The notes: generated by a model not told the origin, from the letters alone. Counted from the stretch's first letter, positions 15,640 through 24,370 are shown. The stretch is DNA of 24,803 nucleotides from M55B120 sp965549355 (GCA_965549355.1 CBEVGD010000014.1:1-24803), one strand, 5' to 3'. Program-made: numbers and translations.

Positions 15640-16294
15640 CTTTTATCACTCCTATCCATCTAAAAAGGGCCATCAGCAGCCCTATGACCAGAAATGCTCC
15701 CGGCGGAGATATGAAAAACATCATTGGATGTTCCGAAAGTACCGGGATGCTAAACAGGTTAAAACCAAATACTGCAAGTCCGCCTGTGCCCAGGATCTCT
15801 CTTAAGAGGGAGATTATTATAAGGGCGATAGTAAAACCAAGCCCTATACCCAGCGCATCGGCTATTGAAAACAGTACGGAGTTCTTTGATGCAAACACCT
15901 CTGCCCTCCCAAGTATTATGCAGTTTACAACAATAAGTGAAAGGTATATCCCCAGGGATTCATGCAGCATGGGTATATATGCTTCAAATACCAGGCTGAG
16001 CATAGTCACAAAGGTTGCTATTATCACAATAAACACAGGTATCCTTATCAGCGCCGGAATGGTCCTTCTGATCGCAGATATTAATATATTGGAACAGAGG
16101 AGCACAAAAATCACTCCTGCTCCCATGCCAAGCGCATTATCAATAGAATTTGTAACTGCAAGGACCGGACAAAGGCCGAGGGTCAGTATAAATACAGGAT
16201 TGGAAATAACGAGCCCTTTGATAAATTCTTTCCAGAAAACAGATCCCGCACTCTGCCTGGCATCACATTCTATTTTGTTTTCTTTTTCTTCCAT
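15632..16294 (-). CDS. rnfE: Rnf complex membrane subunit RnfE
   Basis: A 220-residue polytopic membrane subunit homologous to RnfA. It shows NPVFILTLGLCPVLAVTNS near the N-terminus, LIVVNCIILGRAEVFASKN, and DALGIGLGFTIALIIIS. These paired NC-containing half-helices bind the membrane 2Fe-2S cluster in Rnf/NQR structures. It begins 23 bases after rnfG and overlaps rnfA. Confidence 0.96.
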   Translation of the reverse strand: MEEKENKIECDARQSAGSVFWKEFIKGLVISNPVFILTLGLCPVLAVTNSIDNALGMGAGVIFVLLCSNILISAIRRTIPALIRIPVFIVIIATFVTMLSLVFEAYIPMLHESLGIYLSLIVVNCIILGRAEVFASKNSVLFSIADALGIGLGFTIALIIISLLREILGTGGLAVFGFNLFSIPVLSEHPMMFFISPPGAFLVIGLLMALFRWIGVIKGE

Positions 16295-16317
16295 ATTCGT
16301 TTTAATATAATTTATTA

Positions 16318-16851
16318 TTAATTTGAAAGCTTTTCAATTATTTCAATCATCTTTTCCTGGATAACCTCTGTAACGGCCCTTGAACTTATAGTGGCTCCGG
16401 TAATAGCATCAATCTTGCCGCCGTCTTTGGAAAGTGCCATATCACCGATCTCCAGATCCATGAACTGTCCGGTAAATGCCTCTTCAGTTATTTTGCTGCC
16501 GAGACCGGGCGTCTCAGTGTGCGAAAGTATCGCCACATCCCTTATTGTATGATCCTTATTTATACCCACAAGCATATTGATCTTTCCGCTGTATCCGCTC
16601 CCGGAAGCAATAAAAGTATAGCCTGCTATATCAGCATTTTCATATATAATATAAATATCCCCGTCTTCTTTAAATTCCGTAAGTTCCGGAAATATCTTTT
16701 CCAGGGCAACTTTTATCTTTGCCTGGTTCTGAGCCTCTACGATTTCAGAAGTAAATGAGTTTATATACAAAAGCAGGCTAACAGACATCAGGACGATAAG
16801 TGTCAGAAAAACTATTGGATATGATCCCTTTGATTTTAATCTTTCAAGCAT
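16318..16851 (-). CDS. rnfG: Rnf complex FMN-binding subunit RnfG
   Basis: A 177-residue periplasm/extracytoplasm-facing flavoprotein with one N-terminal membrane helix (about 12-31). It shows HTETPGLGSKI and the flavinylation motif DAITGATISS, whose Thr154 should carry covalent FMN attached by ApbE. It overlaps the end of rnfD by eight bases. Confidence 0.96.
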   Translation of the reverse strand: MLERLKSKGSYPIVFLTLIVLMSVSLLLYINSFTSEIVEAQNQAKIKVALEKIFPELTEFKEDGDIYIIYENADIAGYTFIASGSGYSGKINMLVGINKDHTIRDVAILSHTETPGLGSKITEEAFTGQFMDLEIGDMALSKDGGKIDAITGATISSRAVTEVIQEKMIEIIEKLSN

Positions 16852-17809
16852 TTTTCTTTTTCCCCTGATATCCGAATGGTCTGGGTTTTATATATTTATC
16901 AATAAGAGGCGTAAGAGCATTCATTATAAGTATGGAGAAGCATACTCCTTCGGGCATTGGCCCAAAATTCCTGAAGAGTATTGTCAGTATGCCGACCCCT
17001 ACTCCGAATATTATCCTTCCATTGCCTATTACCGGCGAAGTAGCATAGTCTGTGGCCATAAAGAACGCTCCTATCATAAGGCCGCCGGCAAGAAGCTGGA
17101 AAATTATGTCTTCACCCAGTAAAAATGAACCGAGAGCTACCGTTCCAAGATAGAAGACAGGGATCCTCCAGTCAATTATTCTGAAAGTCAGAAGTATTAT
17201 TCCGCCTATTATAATAAGCAGGGCCGAAGTCTCTCCCAGCGAACCTGCGGTATTGCCGAAAAGAAGGTTTTTGTACATATCGATTTTGTCAAACTGATAC
17301 GTAAAGCTCTCACCAAGCGGTGAAGCTCCGGTCACTGCATCGGTATTAAAATATGTCGGCAGCACCCATGTAGTCATCTCTCCCGGAAAGCATACTGATA
17401 AAAATGCCCTGCCTGCAAGCGCCGGATTAAATATATTATATCCAAGGCCGCCAAAAGCTTCCTTGACAATAGCTATCGAGAATGCAGCGCCAATAACAGC
17501 CATCCATATGGGAAGCCTCGGGGGAAGTATGAGCGCGAAAAGCAGTCCTGTTATAACTGCACTTCCATCCATCACAAATCGCTTGTGGCGAAGCTTTTTG
17601 ATAATAAATTCCGTTAGGACCGCGGCCGCTACGCTGACCGCTATCAGTATTATGCTGTAGTATCCAAAAAAATATATTGAAGCTGCAGCCGGAAAAAGAA
17701 GCGCTATTACGACAATGTACATGATCTTTGAAATGGAAAATCCCTTCCATATATGCGGAGCATGTGTTATGAGCATTCTTTTTTCGATATCTATCTTATC
17801 TTTTTTCAT
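16844..17809 (-). CDS. rnfD: Rnf complex membrane flavoprotein subunit RnfD
   Basis: A 321-residue polytopic membrane subunit homologous to NqrB. The covalent flavin motif reads DAVTGASPLG, so the acceptor residue is Ser163 where many homologues have Thr. Other family features are GGLGYNIFNPALAGRAFL and a C-terminal NFGPMPEGVCFSILIMNAL. It lies 42 bases after rnfC and overlaps rnfG, consistent with translational coupling. Confidence 0.96.
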   Translation of the reverse strand: MKKDKIDIEKRMLITHAPHIWKGFSISKIMYIVVIALLFPAAASIYFFGYYSIILIAVSVAAAVLTEFIIKKLRHKRFVMDGSAVITGLLFALILPPRLPIWMAVIGAAFSIAIVKEAFGGLGYNIFNPALAGRAFLSVCFPGEMTTWVLPTYFNTDAVTGASPLGESFTYQFDKIDMYKNLLFGNTAGSLGETSALLIIIGGIILLTFRIIDWRIPVFYLGTVALGSFLLGEDIIFQLLAGGLMIGAFFMATDYATSPVIGNGRIIFGVGVGILTILFRNFGPMPEGVCFSILIMNALTPLIDKYIKPRPFGYQGKKKNA

Positions 17810-17851
17810 ACTCCATTCCAGTGATCATCCCAGGAGCCTGTCCGAGATCTT

Positions 17852-19219
17852 TTATTTAGCTTTTTTCTTCTCTGCAAGCATTGCCTTACCTGCCTTTATG
17901 TATCCCACTATTGGAATATTTGCGGGGCAAACATATGCACAGGAACCGCATTCAATACAATTTTCAATATAATAATCTGAAAGGCCCTCGCTCTTCCCGC
18001 CTTTGACATTCCCGACATAAGCAAGAGGAACCAGGCCCATCGGACATATTCTGACACAGCTGCCGCAATTAATACAGTTTTGCTCTTCCGGTATCCTGCT
18101 ATCGCATGCCAGGATGCAATTGACCCCCTTTATTACGGGAAAATCAGAATTTATAAGGATATTTCCCATCATCGGGCCGCCGACTATGACTTTGTTGGTC
18201 TTTTCTTCTCTTGGGCCGCAGCACTCTATTAAATCTATAATAGAAGTACCTGTCCTGACAAGGACATTTTTTGGATTATCATATTCCCCGGTTACCGTTA
18301 TGACTTTACTTATCAGAGGTTTATCTTCTATTACTGCATCATAAATGACTTTTGCAGTGGTTACATTATTCACAACTACTCCGACGTCCATTGGAAGCCC
18401 GCCCATAGGAACAGCTCTGTCCAGTACTGTTTTTATCAGGGTCTTCTCAGCACCCATGGGATATCTTGATGGAAGTGATACTATATTGAACATATCGTCA
18501 AAAGCCATCTCGTAGATAAGATCGCTGATATGGGTTATCGCATCCGCCTTATTGTCTTCTATGGCAATATAGATATTTTCTGGTTTTAATACACTGACAA
18601 TGACATAGAGACCCATCAGGACCTGCCTGCCGTATTCAAGCAGTACGCGGTGATCTGAAGTAATAAACGGTTCACATTCGCAGCCATTAAGTATGACAGT
18701 ATCTATCCTTTTCTCTGGAGGCGGGTTTAATTTTACATGTGTCGGGAAAGCTGCGCCGCCAAGACCGACTATTCCTGCTTCCCTTATCTTTGACAGGATC
18801 TCATCTTTTCCAAGAGAATCTATTATTGCTCTCAGTTTATTATAATCCTGCGATAGGCCGATATCAAAGAGCCTGTCAGTTTTTACCCACCTATCCTCTC
18901 CATCCGATGCTATGGTCGCCGCATCCATAAGCATGCCGGAGGCCGGATTTAAAATTTTTGATATCTTTTTTACTTTTCCCGATATCGATGAATGGATCGG
19001 GGAAGATACATAACTTTTGCTGTCTGCTATTTTTTGGCCGGTTTTTACCTCGTCTCCCTTTTCAATAATAAACTCACAGGGAGCTCCGATATTCTGTATG
19101 AGGGGAAGTATGATTTTTTCAGGTATCGGGAGAGTCTCAATAGACTTCTTTTCAGTTATTTTATTCTCAGGTAGATGAAGCCCTCTAAATTTGCTTTTTT
19201 TCTTTATTAGAATGCCCAT
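17852..19219 (-). CDS. rnfC: Rnf complex NADH/FMN subunit RnfC
   Basis: A 455-residue peripheral subunit that reduces NAD+. An N-terminal barrel-sandwich domain (about 1-100, with PIHSSISGKVKKI) precedes the nucleotide/FMN region GIVGLGGAAFPTHVKL and NGCECEPFITSDHR. Two 4Fe-4S motifs close the protein: C382-x2-C385-x2-C388-x3-C392 and C421-x2-C424-x2-C427-x3-C431. It is the first rnf gene, 31 bases after apbE. The gene order C-D-G-E-A-B is that of clostridia and other anaerobes. Confidence 0.97.
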   Translation of the reverse strand: MGILIKKKSKFRGLHLPENKITEKKSIETLPIPEKIILPLIQNIGAPCEFIIEKGDEVKTGQKIADSKSYVSSPIHSSISGKVKKISKILNPASGMLMDAATIASDGEDRWVKTDRLFDIGLSQDYNKLRAIIDSLGKDEILSKIREAGIVGLGGAAFPTHVKLNPPPEKRIDTVILNGCECEPFITSDHRVLLEYGRQVLMGLYVIVSVLKPENIYIAIEDNKADAITHISDLIYEMAFDDMFNIVSLPSRYPMGAEKTLIKTVLDRAVPMGGLPMDVGVVVNNVTTAKVIYDAVIEDKPLISKVITVTGEYDNPKNVLVRTGTSIIDLIECCGPREEKTNKVIVGGPMMGNILINSDFPVIKGVNCILACDSRIPEEQNCINCGSCVRICPMGLVPLAYVGNVKGGKSEGLSDYYIENCIECGSCAYVCPANIPIVGYIKAGKAMLAEKKKAK

Positions 19220-19250
19220 TTACCCCCAAAAAAATAAACTAATATGTATT

Positions 19251-20300
19251 TTACTTTATATATTCTAAAAGTCCAGAAGATTTATATATCTTCCCGTCAT
19301 TATCTATGATAAGAGCTTCTATGCCTTCCATTTTTTCTACAAGCTCCATTCCTTCCACTGGTCCCTTTACAAAAACTGATGTTGCAAGCACATCAGCTTC
19401 CGTGCAGCTGTCTGCAATAATGGTGACACTTATGCATTGGCCGGCAGAATAACCGGTCCGGGGATCAGTTATATGGTGGACCTTTTTTTCAGGATCATAA
19501 TAGCGGTGATAATTCCCGGAGGTAGCTACTGCCTTATTCTCAAATACAAAAGACGGAAGGGTCTCAATACTGCTGCTTTCATCCTCTGCTCCATCAGGAT
19601 TTTCCAGCTCTGCCAGCCATTTTTCTCCATCGGCTTTCTTGCCTATCGCAACCATATCTCCGCCTGCATTGACAAGAGCATGCTCCACGCCATATTCAGA
19701 TATCACTTCAAGGGCTTTGTCTGCTGCATATCCCTTTGCTATTCCGCCGAGATCCGCAGACATGCCTTCAGCTGTAAAATATATCTTATTACCCTCTATG
19801 ATTATCTTATCAGAGCCCACAAGCCTTAAAGCTTCCCGGATCTCTGCCGCCTGAACCTCTTCACTTTCCTTCCACAGACCTCCGCTCCACAGAGCCAGCA
19901 CCGGCTTTATAGTGATATCAAAGCTTCCGCCGGAAATATTATAATACTCAATAGAGAGACCAATAAGATCCTTTAATTCATCTGAAGGATCTTCAATAAA
20001 ACCCTCCCTGTTAAGTAGTGACATCTCGCTGTTTTCGTCATATACAGATGCGATATCTATGACCTCCTGCATACGTTCAAAACCCGCTTCCATTATATCC
20101 CGGGAATCCTCTTTGGTTGTATACATGATGATCGTCACATAGGTCCCCATCATCTCTCTTGTCTCTTCAAATCTCTCCAGGGTCCTGAAACCGCATGAAG
20201 ATAATCCGGAGATCAAAGAGGAGGCAATTAAAACAATTATGAGAATAAATACAGGGTACACAGGTTTGTTTCTGGACAAATATAATTCTCCCATAATCAC
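19251..20300 (-). CDS. apbE: FAD:protein FMN transferase (lipoprotein)
   Basis: Transfers FMN from FAD to Thr/Ser in the flavinylation motifs of RnfG and RnfD. 349 residues. A signal helix ends in the lipobox LSSC (about residue 36), so the enzyme is exported and lipid-anchored on the side where RnfG is exposed. Family motifs are GGSFDITIKPV, DLGGIAKGYAAD, NAGGDM, ATSGNYHRYY and HHITDPRTGYS. The start is a GTG overlapping the cupin stop (TAGTG), with AAGGA 11 bases upstream; an ATG two codons later is possible. Its place between the cupin gene and rnfC gives a direct functional link to Rnf. Confidence 0.96.
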   Translation of the reverse strand: MIMGELYLSRNKPVYPVFILIIVLIASSLISGLSSCGFRTLERFEETREMMGTYVTIIMYTTKEDSRDIMEAGFERMQEVIDIASVYDENSEMSLLNREGFIEDPSDELKDLIGLSIEYYNISGGSFDITIKPVLALWSGGLWKESEEVQAAEIREALRLVGSDKIIIEGNKIYFTAEGMSADLGGIAKGYAADKALEVISEYGVEHALVNAGGDMVAIGKKADGEKWLAELENPDGAEDESSSIETLPSFVFENKAVATSGNYHRYYDPEKKVHHITDPRTGYSAGQCISVTIIADSCTEADVLATSVFVKGPVEGMELVEKMEGIEALIIDNDGKIYKSSGLLEYIK

Positions 20301-20647
20301 TATTTTGGCTGTCCTTCATTTGGGACAACACAAACCATATTCATTCCATTTTCACCTGCTGTAAACTGATGAAGCATCCCGGGAGGTACCAGTATAAAGT
20401 CGTCTTTTTCTATAGCGATCTTCTTATCGACTTTTAGCACATGGCCGCTGCCTGAGAGTATCGCCACTTCATGTTCCCATGGATGGGTGTGTTTTGGGGT
20501 ATGGCCCAGGGGTCCGATCTCAAATAATCTCATGGCAAAATTAGGCGCTCCATCCTTCTTTGTTATCATAGGAAAGAACTTTATGCCGGAGACTTCGCCG
20601 TCATTCATAATTATGGGGGTTAATTTTGATTTCTTTTTGATTTTCAT
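20300..20647 (-). CDS. Single-domain cupin protein
   Basis: A 115-residue cupin_2 barrel. Metal-ligand candidates are in HTHPWEHEVAILSGSG and in the later PPGMLHQF. The type is common among small sensory or stabilising cupins and the ligand cannot be predicted. It is the first gene of the apbE-rnf operon, overlapping apbE by one base, so it may be tied to Rnf expression or redox function. That link is inference from position only. Confidence 0.85.
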   Translation of the reverse strand: MKIKKKSKLTPIIMNDGEVSGIKFFPMITKKDGAPNFAMRLFEIGPLGHTPKHTHPWEHEVAILSGSGHVLKVDKKIAIEKDDFILVPPGMLHQFTAGENGMNMVCVVPNEGQPK

Positions 20648-20680
20648 ATTCTACTTTCTGTTTATGCAAAACTATAATAG

Positions 20681-20708
20681 ATTATACCTGAAAAAGATGG
20701 ATTGAAAA
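20681..20708 (-). promoter_or_regulatory. Putative promoter of the cupin-apbE-rnf operon
   Basis: On the minus strand, TTTTCA (20703-20708) lies 16 bases before TATAAT (20681-20686), 34 bases ahead of the cupin ATG. The -10 is perfect and the -35 matches four of six positions. Confidence 0.5.
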
Positions 20709-20741
20709 ATATTAAAAACCTTCCCGCTCATATTTTTAGGC

Positions 20742-20783
20742 TCAGGGGTCTGTCTGAGAATTTGGATTCAGACAGACCCCTGA
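20742..20783. repeat. Perfect 16-bp inverted repeat (hairpin)
   Basis: Arms TCAGGGGTCTGTCTGA (20742-20757) and TCAGACAGACCCCTGA (20768-20783) are perfectly complementary around a 10-base loop. On the plus strand the hairpin is followed by AGAG and a T5 run, like an intrinsic terminator, but no plus-strand gene reads into it. For the minus-strand LCP gene, which ends 38 bases away, it has no U-tract in the right place. It could still protect or end that transcript, or be a dispersed palindromic repeat. Confidence 0.75.
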
Positions 20784-20821
20784 AGAGTTTTTAATATTAT
20801 AAATATATTACTCCCGTTTTA

Positions 20822-22087
20822 TTACTGATTTAATATATTTCGGAAGAACTGATTTTTTTCAGTTTCATTATATCCCACAGCACTTGCTTTTCCGAACCAC
20901 TGCGGCCATGAGTTAAATGTGGTCACTGTAATATCTTCTCTCTGCATGGAAAGCAGCGCAGGAAGTATCTCAGCTGCCTGTGCAAGCGAGATATTTGTAT
21001 ATATAAACTGTCCCAATGTTCCCATGAAGCTTGAAAGGTTCCCCGAATTGACCATGCCTTTCTTCTGCAGCAAAAGCTCTGCAAGCATCATAGCTGACTG
21101 CTTCTCTCTTGCATATGCTCCTCCGCCATACAGCGTTCTTCCTTTCCTTGCACGGGTGAGAGCCAGTGCCTGTCCGCCGTTTATGTGATGGACCCCGGGT
21201 CCAAGATAGCATCCGGAAAATCCATCAGCAATATTCTCTTCAACATTCACAGTGACTCCTCCCATCCAGTCGATAAGGGGAGGGAAACCATCAAAATCTG
21301 TGATAGCATAAAAATCTATCTTTCCGCCAATAAATTGCTCAAATTTTGATACTGCATAATCATGTCCGCCGGTAGCATGATATCCATTTATCTTTCTTCC
21401 GCCAAACCACGTATCTCTCGGTATTGTCACCAGATATGCCTTTCTGGTATCAAGATTCAGATGGACAAATATATTAATATCTGTCCTTCCGCTTACTCTG
21501 CCGCCTGCACGGTCCGCAGCGCTATCATCACCCCAGATTATAAAATTCACCTTGCGTCCGGCATGAAATCCTGAGGCTCCCGCAGATGAAAAACTCCCAC
21601 CTGATGCCGATGCGGCGGCAGGTGCCCCGGCATAAGGGGTAATGCCAAAGCCTGCGCATAATTGGGAAAATTCCTGAGACTCTAAAAAACCATCAAGTAC
21701 TTTTTCCCTGCTCATACCGCCGGACATGCGGCCCAGCCATGCACCATATCCATAAGCATCCGGCTCACGGTCAAAAAATGCCCTGTATAATATTGTAAGG
21801 AATGCTTCATTGCTGTGATTGTTGCCGGTAAACTCCTCGCTGAAAACAAAGCCGTGGGCAACATCACCACCAGTTTTTGAACCATTTTGAAGTCTCCCCA
21901 CCCATTCATTGAGTCCGTTTGAATCGGGCTGCCTCCCGAGGCATTGCACATAGAAGCGTGTGACAAAAGCCTGGACCTGCTCTGCAGAACCTCCAGTTAG
22001 AGCAGCCGGCATGATCATTATTACCAGCATTGCTATAATGGCAAATACCATCAGTAATTTTATTTTTGAAAATATTCTTTTCCTCAT
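20822..22087 (-). CDS. DUF4214-LytR/CpsA/Psr (LCP) fusion protein
   Basis: About 421 residues. An N-terminal signal/anchor helix (about 10-31) precedes a DUF4214 region (about 38-147, with FYVQCLGRQPDSNGLNEWV and LYRAFFDREPDAYGYGAWL as two internal repeats). A low-complexity Ala/Ser/Gly linker (about 153-177) leads to an LCP domain (about 180-395). LCP signatures are GRTDINIFVHLN, VTIPRDTW, FPPLIDWMGGVTVNV and the GGGAYAREKQ arginine region. LCP enzymes attach glycopolymers to peptidoglycan or proteins outside the cell; DUF4214 often accompanies surface or exported proteins. I chose the ATG at 22087, seven bases after GGGG, over the adjacent GTG at 22090. It lies 88 bases after the TIGR02757 gene. 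Confidence 0.9.
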   Translation of the reverse strand: MRKRIFSKIKLLMVFAIIAMLVIMIMPAALTGGSAEQVQAFVTRFYVQCLGRQPDSNGLNEWVGRLQNGSKTGGDVAHGFVFSEEFTGNNHSNEAFLTILYRAFFDREPDAYGYGAWLGRMSGGMSREKVLDGFLESQEFSQLCAGFGITPYAGAPAAASASGGSFSSAGASGFHAGRKVNFIIWGDDSAADRAGGRVSGRTDINIFVHLNLDTRKAYLVTIPRDTWFGGRKINGYHATGGHDYAVSKFEQFIGGKIDFYAITDFDGFPPLIDWMGGVTVNVEENIADGFSGCYLGPGVHHINGGQALALTRARKGRTLYGGGAYAREKQSAMMLAELLLQKKGMVNSGNLSSFMGTLGQFIYTNISLAQAAEILPALLSMQREDITVTTFNSWPQWFGKASAVGYNETEKNQFFRNILNQ

Positions 22088-22160
22088 CACCCATCCCCTG
22101 TCTATATATTATTTAATACATTAATTTATTTTTTCATAATATAATAAAATATATTGATTT

Positions 22161-22176
22161 GCTATATTTTTATAGC
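22161..22176. repeat. Short AT-rich inverted repeat after the TIGR02757 gene
   Basis: GCTATA and TATAGC flank a T4 loop, two bases beyond the stop codon at 22179. On the minus-strand RNA this is a weak six-pair hairpin without a U-tract, so at best a poor terminator. Confidence 0.25.
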
Positions 22177-22178
22177 CG

Positions 22179-22973
22179 TCAATCCTGAAACTCCCCGTGA
22201 AGTCTGTTTATGCCGATTCTTGTTAGTGCAAAATCATATCTTATCGGATCATTTTTTTCAATATTTTTAAAAGATCCTGTGACTTCTATCACTGTTTTTA
22301 TATCAGCCTGCTTTCTTGATGTCAGACCGAGACTGCGGGATATGCGGTGCATATGTACATCAAGAGGGATCAAAAGCTTTGATGGAGATATCCCTGTCCA
22401 TCCGCCAGGATCGACCCCATCATTTCTGACCATCCATCTCAGAAACAGATTAAGCCTCTTGAAGGCACTTCCTCCAAGATGTGACGGTATGAGGCTGCGG
22501 CAGGAATCGTTTGAGAGGATGGAAATGTTTTCACAGAAATCAAGCACAGCAGGGATCGTATTTGAATCTTTTTCATCATACCCCGCCAAAAATGCATTAT
22601 TAAGGGAACCGAAATCTTTGATCATGCTCCTTGCAGCATACAAAAGACATGCTACTTCGTCTCCAACTGTGAATCTGTGCTTGAATCCTGCAAAGCGCTG
22701 CTTCAGACGATCCAGATCTGATACCATTAAAAATTCATAAGGAGAGGGTCCCATTTTCTTAAGTATATGCCCGGTACTTTTGAGTATCTGCCCCACTCTT
22801 CCATATGCCAGCGATGATGCAATGATCCCGGCTATCTCCCTATCCTTTATCTCATTATAAGAATATAAAAATTCAAGAGGATCGGGGTGGACGAAACTGC
22901 GGTGATTATATTTGGAATATAATTTCTCCAGTTTATACTTTATCTCTTTTCTGCTATAAGCGGTGTTTTTCAA
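22179..22973 (-). CDS. TIGR02757/DUF2400 family protein
   Basis: A 264-residue member of the uncharacterised TIGR02757 family. Family segments seen are IIASSLAYGRVGQI, FAGFKHRFTVGDE, FKRLNLFLRWMVRNDGVDPGGW, PSKLLIPLDVHMHRISRSLGLTSR and YDFALTRIGI. The PLDVHMHRI block resembles the VDTHVxR catalytic region of HhH-GPD glycosylases, so a DNA-repair role is often suspected; I do not claim activity. It lies 55 bases after the flavodiiron protein gene on the same strand. Confidence 0.9.
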   Translation of the reverse strand: MKNTAYSRKEIKYKLEKLYSKYNHRSFVHPDPLEFLYSYNEIKDREIAGIIASSLAYGRVGQILKSTGHILKKMGPSPYEFLMVSDLDRLKQRFAGFKHRFTVGDEVACLLYAARSMIKDFGSLNNAFLAGYDEKDSNTIPAVLDFCENISILSNDSCRSLIPSHLGGSAFKRLNLFLRWMVRNDGVDPGGWTGISPSKLLIPLDVHMHRISRSLGLTSRKQADIKTVIEVTGSFKNIEKNDPIRYDFALTRIGINRLHGEFQD

Positions 22974-23028
22974 TCTATTTCGAGTAAATACTTTTTTATA
23001 TTATTAGAACAAAGCCGGCAGAAGCAGT

Positions 23029-24213
23029 TTACAATACTCTGGAATGTGCATCAGCGATCTTCTGTGCAAGTCTGTCAAGCATATCAAGATCACTGCCTGT
23101 TGGATAGCCTTTTATTATAACAGGTTCGATTATCTCAGCCTTCAGGGTCGATACAATATCTCCTATGATCTCGACAGTTTTCCCACCCCAGCCATATGAT
23201 CCGATTATTGACAGGAATCTGACACCGGGCCTCAGAGCCCTGGCAAGATACGCAACATACACTGCCTGGGGATGGGGTCCTGAAAGCACCGTTGGCGTTC
23301 CGATGACTATGGTGGCTGCATCTATAAGAGCCGACGCCAGTTCGCCCAGATCACCTGTGGTCATATGAAAGTCAATGACATTGACACCTCTTTTTTCCAA
23401 TGCGCCTTTCAAATATCCTACCATCTTTTTGGTGCTTCCGTGCATGGAGACATAAGGGATCACAACAGTATTGCTTAGCTCTCCGGATGACCACTTCTTG
23501 TAGGCATCAAGTATAGCACCGGTATCATCATGAACCGGACCGTGGCTGGGAGCTATCATATCTATATCATAATTTTTTAGTTTTTCCAGATTTTTCCTGA
23601 TGATACTTCCGAATGGAAGCATTATCTCTCCATAATATCTCTTTGCTGCCGGCATCACTTTTTCAATATCGTTTTCCGACGCCATCAATTTGTCTGCTGC
23701 ATAATGGGCGCCAAAAAAATCGCAGGAAAAAAGTATCTTTTCTTCCTTAAGGTATGTCGACATAGTCTCCGGCCAGTGGACCCATGGAGTCATTATGAAT
23801 TCTAATGTCTTATCCCCCAGGGAAAGTCTATCGCCGTTTTCTACAGTTTTAAACTTTTTTTCAGGAATATGAAGAAGATCCATCAGCATGGCCTTGCATT
23901 TTTCATTGGTCACAACTAAGCTTTTAGGAAATTTGTCTATTAAGCTAGAAATTGCGCCTGAATGGTCCTGCTCCCCATGATGGGAGATTATATAATCGAT
24001 TTTCTTTATGCCGGTTTCAGCCAGATTTTTCATAAGCACATCTATCATAGGAGGGTCCACGCTATCAAGCAAAGCAGTTGCCCCGCTTCCTCTGATTAAA
24101 TAACTATTATAAGTAGTACCATCCGGGAGAGGGATCAATTCGTCGAATAATCTTCTGTCCCTGTCCACTGCTCCCACAGAAAAGACATTTTTTCTTATTT
24201 CCTTATAGCTCAT
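23029..24213 (-). CDS. A-type flavodiiron protein (FprA family)
   Basis: A 394-residue soluble enzyme that reduces O2 to water and/or NO to N2O in anaerobes. The N-terminal metallo-beta-lactamase-like domain has the full diiron set: H79-x-E81-x-D83-H84, H146, D165 and H224. The C-terminal flavodoxin domain begins near 250, with YVSMHGSTKKM for the FMN phosphate loop and GTPTVLSGPHP plus GSYGWGG later. There is no rubredoxin extension, so an external rubredoxin or other donor is needed. The start is an ATG nine bases after GGAG. An 18-base palindrome 118 bases upstream may be its operator. Confidence 0.94.
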   Translation of the reverse strand: MSYKEIRKNVFSVGAVDRDRRLFDELIPLPDGTTYNSYLIRGSGATALLDSVDPPMIDVLMKNLAETGIKKIDYIISHHGEQDHSGAISSLIDKFPKSLVVTNEKCKAMLMDLLHIPEKKFKTVENGDRLSLGDKTLEFIMTPWVHWPETMSTYLKEEKILFSCDFFGAHYAADKLMASENDIEKVMPAAKRYYGEIMLPFGSIIRKNLEKLKNYDIDMIAPSHGPVHDDTGAILDAYKKWSSGELSNTVVIPYVSMHGSTKKMVGYLKGALEKRGVNVIDFHMTTGDLGELASALIDAATIVIGTPTVLSGPHPQAVYVAYLARALRPGVRFLSIIGSYGWGGKTVEIIGDIVSTLKAEIIEPVIIKGYPTGSDLDMLDRLAQKIADAHSRVL

Positions 24214-24330
24214 CCAATATCACTCCATTTGTTTTGATCCAGACAATAATCAATTCGCACTTATATATTTATATTTTCTCTGTCTTTTTATTCTCCTTTT
24301 CTTCCTTTGTTTATATTGTCTAATAATAAT

Positions 24331-24348
24331 ATGATTTGTTCAAATCAT
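24331..24348. promoter_or_regulatory. Palindromic operator candidate upstream of the flavodiiron gene
   Basis: ATGATTTG-TT-CAAATCAT is a perfect 8-bp dyad with a two-base centre. On the minus strand it is followed directly by TATTAT, which could be a -10. The dyad would then sit in the promoter spacer of the flavodiiron gene. The regulator is unknown; the sequence does not match Rex, PerR or FNR consensus closely. Confidence 0.4.
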
Positions 24349-24370
24349 TATTGATATTTTTTCTCTCAAT

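Noticed and set aside
15684..16310. A 208-codon plus-strand frame opposite rnfE
   Set aside because: It is a mirror of the rnfE/rnfA coding region; the minus strand carries unmistakable Rnf subunits.
24331..24360. tRNA T-arm-like TTCAAATC
   Set aside because: No flanking T-stem, anticodon arm or acceptor stem; the bases belong to the palindrome.
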